Assembly: GCA_002367255.1 (NCBI GenBank) | Contig: DFBD01000272.1 | Location: 1 to 10,595, forward strand | Source: Rhodobacterales bacterium UBA3089 | GTDB taxonomy: Bacteria > Pseudomonadota > Alphaproteobacteria > Rhodobacterales > Rhodobacteraceae | Direction: 5' to 3' | Length of the DNA stretch: 10,595 bases | Shown: positions 7,434-10,595 of the stretch, piece after piece | How positions within the stretch are numbered: the first letter of the stretch is position 1 | Layout: every line of letters starts with the position of its first letter | Notes under the pieces: generated by a model | Seen by the model: only the letters and a program-made list of their open reading frames with translations | The model's database searches: none | Told to the model about the DNA's origin: nothing | Translations under genes and position numbers: made by a program

Positions 7434-8616
7434 AATTGCTATTAATAAAGTTAAGAACCGATTTTGCCGCCCTACTACCAGAAGCGTCATCACCCTTCCC
7501 CAGCATTTCCATAGCTCTTGCCGATACAGCTAATTGAGCATCGCGTGCCTCGGCGCTATCCATCAGTTTTTTGACGGAATTATAGATGTTTTCGGCTGTA
7601 CATTCTTCTAGCAAGAGTTCGGGTACAGCGTTCGTATCGGTCAATAGGTTAACCAGAGTCGCGGTTGATACACGCACCATTCGACGTTTGATAAATGCGG
7701 TAAACCAATGCATTTTGTAGGCGATAACCATCGGCGTTTCCGAAGCTGCGAGTTCGAGAGAAACAGTTCCGGAGGCTGCCAGTGCAACGTCAGAGGCGCG
7801 ATAACACGCGCGTTTTCGATCTTCGGCCTCAGCAGAAGTTATTTCGCGCGGATCCAGAATGGTTATGTCCAGCCCTTCAAAAATTTGCTTGATCAAATCC
7901 ACACGCGCACCGACAGACGGAATCGCGAAACTCAGGTTCGGGTAATCATTTCTTAATCTTTCGGCAACTTCACGAAAAACCGGGCCAAGCCTTGTTACCT
8001 CGCTGGTCCGCGATCCGGGGAGAATTGTTAGTAGCTGCCTGCCATTCGCCACGCCCATTTCGTCTTTAAACGCCGCAGCCTGCGCATTTGTTGCCTGTTT
8101 TTCCGCAGTAATCGGATGGCCAACGAAATCACAACTCATGCCTTCGGCCTCCATATAGGGGGGCTCGAAAGGTAAAAGTGCTAAGACATGGTTAACAAAT
8201 CGCGCCATTTTCGCGGCACGTTTTGGACGCCATGCCCAAACCGATGGTGCAACGTAGTGGATGACTGGAAGTGTAGGCATTTGGGTTTTCACACGTTTGG
8301 CCACGCGGAAGCAGAAATCAGGGCTGTCGATTGTAATTAATGCTGTGGGGTTGCTGGCTTCTACGGCATTGGCTGTTTCCTTAATGCGGCGTAAAAGCAG
8401 GCGGATTTTAGGCAGCACCTCGGCGATACCCATAACTGAAAGCTCGTCCATCGGAAAAATGCTTTCCAGACCGAGGTTGATCATCAAAGGCCCGCCAACA
8501 CCAATAAAACGAACTTCGCCATTGTGCTCGGATTTCAAACCGTTCATCAACGCCGCCCCAAGTCGGTCGCCAGAGCTTTCACCAGCAACGATAAAAAAAG
8601 TTAATGTTTCAGTCAT
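7432..8616 (-). CDS. lpxB: Lipid-A-disaccharide synthase LpxB
   Basis: LpxB (glycosyltransferase family 19) joins UDP-2,3-diacylglucosamine to lipid X at the inner face of the cytoplasmic membrane, forming the lipid A disaccharide. The 394-residue product has VAGESSGDRLGA at 10-21, the TIDSPDF motif at 95-101 (containing the Asp equivalent to E. coli Asp98), HYVAPSVWAWRP at 120-131, LPGSRTSEV at 199-207 (conserved Arg203) and ASGTVSLELA at 281-290 (Glu288). The full set of family motifs is present. I start at ATG 8616, because homologues begin just before the hydrophobic FFIVAGESSGD strand. The longer in-frame reading from 8676 would add 20 residues that lie inside lpxI. The start lies within the end of lpxI (eight-base overlap) and has only a weak AGG upstream, so translation probably depends on ribosomes finishing lpxI. 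It is the last gene of the operon. Confidence 0.96.
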   Translation of the reverse strand: MTETLTFFIVAGESSGDRLGAALMNGLKSEHNGEVRFIGVGGPLMINLGLESIFPMDELSVMGIAEVLPKIRLLLRRIKETANAVEASNPTALITIDSPDFCFRVAKRVKTQMPTLPVIHYVAPSVWAWRPKRAAKMARFVNHVLALLPFEPPYMEAEGMSCDFVGHPITAEKQATNAQAAAFKDEMGVANGRQLLTILPGSRTSEVTRLGPVFREVAERLRNDYPNLSFAIPSVGARVDLIKQIFEGLDITILDPREITSAEAEDRKRACYRASDVALAASGTVSLELAASETPMVIAYKMHWFTAFIKRRMVRVSTATLVNLLTDTNAVPELLLEECTAENIYNSVKKLMDSAEARDAQLAVSARAMEMLGKGDDASGSRAAKSVLNFINSN

Positions 8617-9469
8617 TTTGGGGCCTAACCCACAAAAATAACCCAAGGTCGTTTGCCAAAGTGACAGTTTCCTCACGACGTAGAATCATCACGCCTCCTG
8701 CCTGGATAACGATACCGGCCAGCCCGGCGTCATAGGCATTTTGAATTGTGTCGGGGCCTATCGTTGGTAGATCCACGCGTAAATCCTGTTCAGGTTTCGG
8801 TGCCTTTAAAAGCACACCACGCCCTCCGTTTGGGTCGGGAGCATAGCCATTGCGGTTGTTTTTCACGAAGTTCAGCATCGTGTCGGTGCCTTGAATGCTC
8901 TCCAATCCGAGGCAAATGCCTTGCCCGACAACCGCCCCTTGCCCGACGTCTACGTGTCCGAGGCCGTCAACGATTTCCGTAGCGCGTGTAGCGTCGAAAA
9001 TGTCATCCTCACTTGGTTTAACAATGGTTAACACGCCCTTTTCTGGAATAAGGCTCGGAAGGACTTCATGTGCTGCGTGAACATTGAAACCATTAACCTC
9101 AAAAAACTTTATGATAGAAGTTAGGGTTTCATCATCGCCAGCTTTCATGCTTTTGGATAAAATTGTGGCTAATTCAATACCCTTTTCATCTAGCTTGCCG
9201 ACATCAAGGTTTTCACGATCCATAGATCCCGCAAAGACAACGTTTTGACAGTTAGCCTTATGCAACTGCTCAAACATATGACCTGTTTGTTCAAAAATTG
9301 CGGGAATAACCTGATGTGATGATACCCAACCAAGTGGGATGCTTTCGAATTCTACAACCATATACGCGCGGCCAGATGCTTGGCATTTTTCGGCTAATAA
9401 TCTTGGCAAATCCCCGCGCCCGGAAATAATTGCCAGCCCGGGTTTATTCTTATCGGCCACCGCACCCAT
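8609..9469 (-). CDS. lpxI: UDP-2,3-diacylglucosamine diphosphatase LpxI (DUF1009 family)
   Basis: LpxI cleaves UDP-2,3-diacylglucosamine to lipid X and UMP, the step that LpxH performs in E. coli. The family was defined with the Caulobacter crescentus enzyme and is typical of alphaproteobacteria. The 286-residue product has the family's two parts: an N-terminal domain opening with GLAIISGRGDLPRLLAE at 11-27, and a C-terminal domain with GRGVLLKAPKPEQDLRVDLP at 216-235 followed by TIGPDTI. In Caulobacter an aspartate of the C-terminal domain (Asp225) is essential. The counterpart is probably Asp229 or Asp233, but I could not align the two. Position between lpxA and lpxB strongly supports the call. 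The ATG lies two bases after the lpxA stop with no evident Shine-Dalgarno sequence, suggesting coupling to lpxA. A GTG three codons downstream is a possible alternative start. Confidence 0.95.
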   Translation of the reverse strand: MGAVADKNKPGLAIISGRGDLPRLLAEKCQASGRAYMVVEFESIPLGWVSSHQVIPAIFEQTGHMFEQLHKANCQNVVFAGSMDRENLDVGKLDEKGIELATILSKSMKAGDDETLTSIIKFFEVNGFNVHAAHEVLPSLIPEKGVLTIVKPSEDDIFDATRATEIVDGLGHVDVGQGAVVGQGICLGLESIQGTDTMLNFVKNNRNGYAPDPNGGRGVLLKAPKPEQDLRVDLPTIGPDTIQNAYDAGLAGIVIQAGGVMILRREETVTLANDLGLFLWVRPQND

Positions 9470-9471
9470 AA

Positions 9472-10281
9472 CTACTTGTTACTTTTGGGCAACAAATATG
9501 AACGAGTACTATCTGCCAGCAGAAAATCAACCACGTCGGAAACCAGTTCGTTGTCACCATAATTGTCCCGCACATTTTGCGCACGTTCTTTAAGGGTGCC
9601 TTCCCCTTCAAATATTTCCGAAAAAGACGCCCGTAAGCCATTGATTGCAGCTTTGTCTGCTCCACGTCGTTTCAGGCCAATCAGGTTCAACCCGCCGAGG
9701 TTGGCGCGTTCGGATAAAGCCATACCATATGGGATAACGTCAGTAGCCACTGCCGCCAACCCGCCAATAATAGCGCCTTTTCCAACGTTCACAAACTGGT
9801 GGACACCGCTGAGTGCACCGACGATAACATCGTCCCCAATTGTCACGTGCCCCGCTACAGATGCGTGATTGGCCAATACCACATTGTTCCCGACCTGTGC
9901 ATCATGCCCAACATGGGCGCCAAGCATCAGTAAACAATTATCACCAATCCGCGTGATACCAGTGCCGCCTTTTGTGCCGGGGTTGACCGTAACACCTTCG
10001 CGCAGCATGCAGTTTGCCCCGATTTCAAGATAGGTTTGCTCGCCTGCATATTTCAGATCTTGCGGTTGATGTCCTATTGAAGCTGTTGGCCATATCCGGG
10101 TGTTGGGGCCGATTTTAGTAAATCCGGTAACCACAGCGTGGCTGAACATCTCGACACCATCGCCAAGTGTTACGTTTGGCCCAACAAGGCAGAACGGGCC
10201 AATTTTGCAATTAGCACCGATAACAGCTCCGCTTTCTATAACCGCAGAGGGGTGGATTGTGGTAGTTGCATCAATAGACAT
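9472..10281 (-). CDS. lpxA: UDP-N-acetylglucosamine O-acyltransferase LpxA
   Basis: LpxA transfers a 3-hydroxyacyl chain from acyl carrier protein to the 3-OH of UDP-GlcNAc, the first step of lipid A synthesis, in the cytoplasm. The 269-residue product is a left-handed beta-helix: hexapeptide repeats run through about residues 9-185 (IHPSAVI, IGANCKIG, IGDNCLLML, VGNNVVLA), followed by a helical C-terminal tail. His126 in GAHVGHD is the counterpart of the catalytic His125 of E. coli, and HQF at 161-163 and LIGLKRRG at 200-207 are conserved. Gly174 occupies the hydrocarbon-ruler position (Gly173 in E. coli). The start is certain: AAAGG at 10288-10292 lies six bases before the ATG, inside the end of fabZ, and only two bases separate the fabZ stop from this start. 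lpxI follows after another two bases. Confidence 0.97.
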   Translation of the reverse strand: MSIDATTTIHPSAVIESGAVIGANCKIGPFCLVGPNVTLGDGVEMFSHAVVTGFTKIGPNTRIWPTASIGHQPQDLKYAGEQTYLEIGANCMLREGVTVNPGTKGGTGITRIGDNCLLMLGAHVGHDAQVGNNVVLANHASVAGHVTIGDDVIVGALSGVHQFVNVGKGAIIGGLAAVATDVIPYGMALSERANLGGLNLIGLKRRGADKAAINGLRASFSEIFEGEGTLKERAQNVRDNYGDNELVSDVVDFLLADSTRSYLLPKSNK

Positions 10282-10283
10282 AA

Positions 10284-10595
10284 TCAGCCTTTATTTGCGT
10301 CTTCGGGTGGGACTATCATCGCGGTGAATTCGGCTTCGGCAACGATAGTGCCGTTGACTTTACCCTCGCCCCAGAACTTCCAGATTTTTCCGCGTCCACG
10401 AATAACCTTAACGTGGAGTTCCAAAGCATCCCCCGGTTGCACGACTTGGCGGAACTTCACTTTGTCCATCGACATGAAATATACAAGCATTCCTGCGTCA
10501 ATCAGGTTAAGCGTCGTGCCAACCAGAACGCAAGCTGTTTGCGCCATTGCTTCAACGATTAGCACACCCGGCATCACGGCTTTGTCCGGAAAGTG
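10284..10595 (-). CDS. fabZ: 3-hydroxyacyl-ACP dehydratase FabZ (N-terminus beyond the window)
   Basis: FabZ removes water from 3-hydroxyacyl-ACP during fatty acid elongation and so competes with LpxA for hydroxyacyl-ACP. The last 103 residues are present, about two thirds of the usual 145-155. The reading frame runs off the window at its catalytic histidine: the first three visible codons spell HFP, followed by DKAVMPGVLIVEAMAQ. The His-to-Glu spacing of 14 residues matches His49/Glu63 of Pseudomonas FabZ. The hotdog-fold core continues with YFMSMDKVKFRQVVQPGD and WKFWGEGKV. The GTG at 10577-10575 is an internal valine, not the start. The gene leads the visible part of the lipid A operon; in related genomes lpxD and bamA are often found further upstream, but that lies outside this window. 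Confidence 0.95.
   Translation of the reverse strand, partial: HFPDKAVMPGVLIVEAMAQTACVLVGTTLNLIDAGMLVYFMSMDKVKFRQVVQPGDALELHVKVIRGRGKIWKFWGEGKVNGTIVAEAEFTAMIVPPEDANKG

Noticed and set aside
8617..8676. Twenty-residue N-terminal extension of LpxB from an upstream start
   Set aside because: It lies wholly inside conserved lpxI coding sequence and does not resemble the start of LpxB proteins, which begin just before the VAGESSGD motif.

Overview
The window looks like a housekeeping segment of an alphaproteobacterial chromosome, most likely a marine Rhodobacterales (Roseobacter-type) species with a moderate G+C content. The evidence is the gene content and order (trpC end-moaC-moeA-lexA, then comEC, gltX, gltA, then lpxB-lpxI-lpxA-fabZ in the opposite direction), a LexA operator of the alphaproteobacterial GAAC-N7-GAAC type, use of LpxI rather than LpxH, and the protein sequences themselves. 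I see no insertion sequence, phage gene, tRNA, rRNA, CRISPR array or sign of recent transfer. Genes are packed tightly, and no gene-free stretch reaches 300 bases.

Bases 1-1699, plus strand: the last codons of a gene that reads like trpC, then moaC and moeA, each starting inside the previous stop codon (TAATG). moaC makes cyclic pyranopterin monophosphate and moeA inserts molybdenum, so this is a small molybdenum-cofactor operon hanging on a tryptophan gene.

Bases 1700-4598: an 86-base gap holds a good sigma70-type promoter with an SOS operator laid over its spacer and -10 element, followed by lexA. lexA ends directly against the end of comEC, which runs the other way; not one base separates the two stop codons. 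comEC encodes the membrane channel for DNA uptake but lacks a recognisable metallo-beta-lactamase domain at its C-terminus. The 77-base gap between the divergent comEC and gltX contains a one-mismatch copy of the same SOS operator.

Bases 4599-7433, plus strand: gltX (glutamyl-tRNA synthetase) and gltA (citrate synthase), with a 101-base gap between them and a clear intrinsic terminator after gltA.

Bases 7432-10595, minus strand: fabZ (cut by the window edge), lpxA, lpxI and lpxB form a tightly coupled operon for lipid A synthesis. FabZ dehydrates the 3-hydroxyacyl-ACP that LpxA also draws on. LpxA adds the first acyl chain to UDP-GlcNAc, LpxI cleaves UDP-2,3-diacylglucosamine to lipid X, and LpxB joins lipid X to UDP-2,3-diacylglucosamine.

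I found no previously undescribed system. The points most worth checking are the SOS operators (one strong, one degenerate beside comEC), the reduced C-terminus of ComEC, and the abutting convergent lexA/comEC ends.
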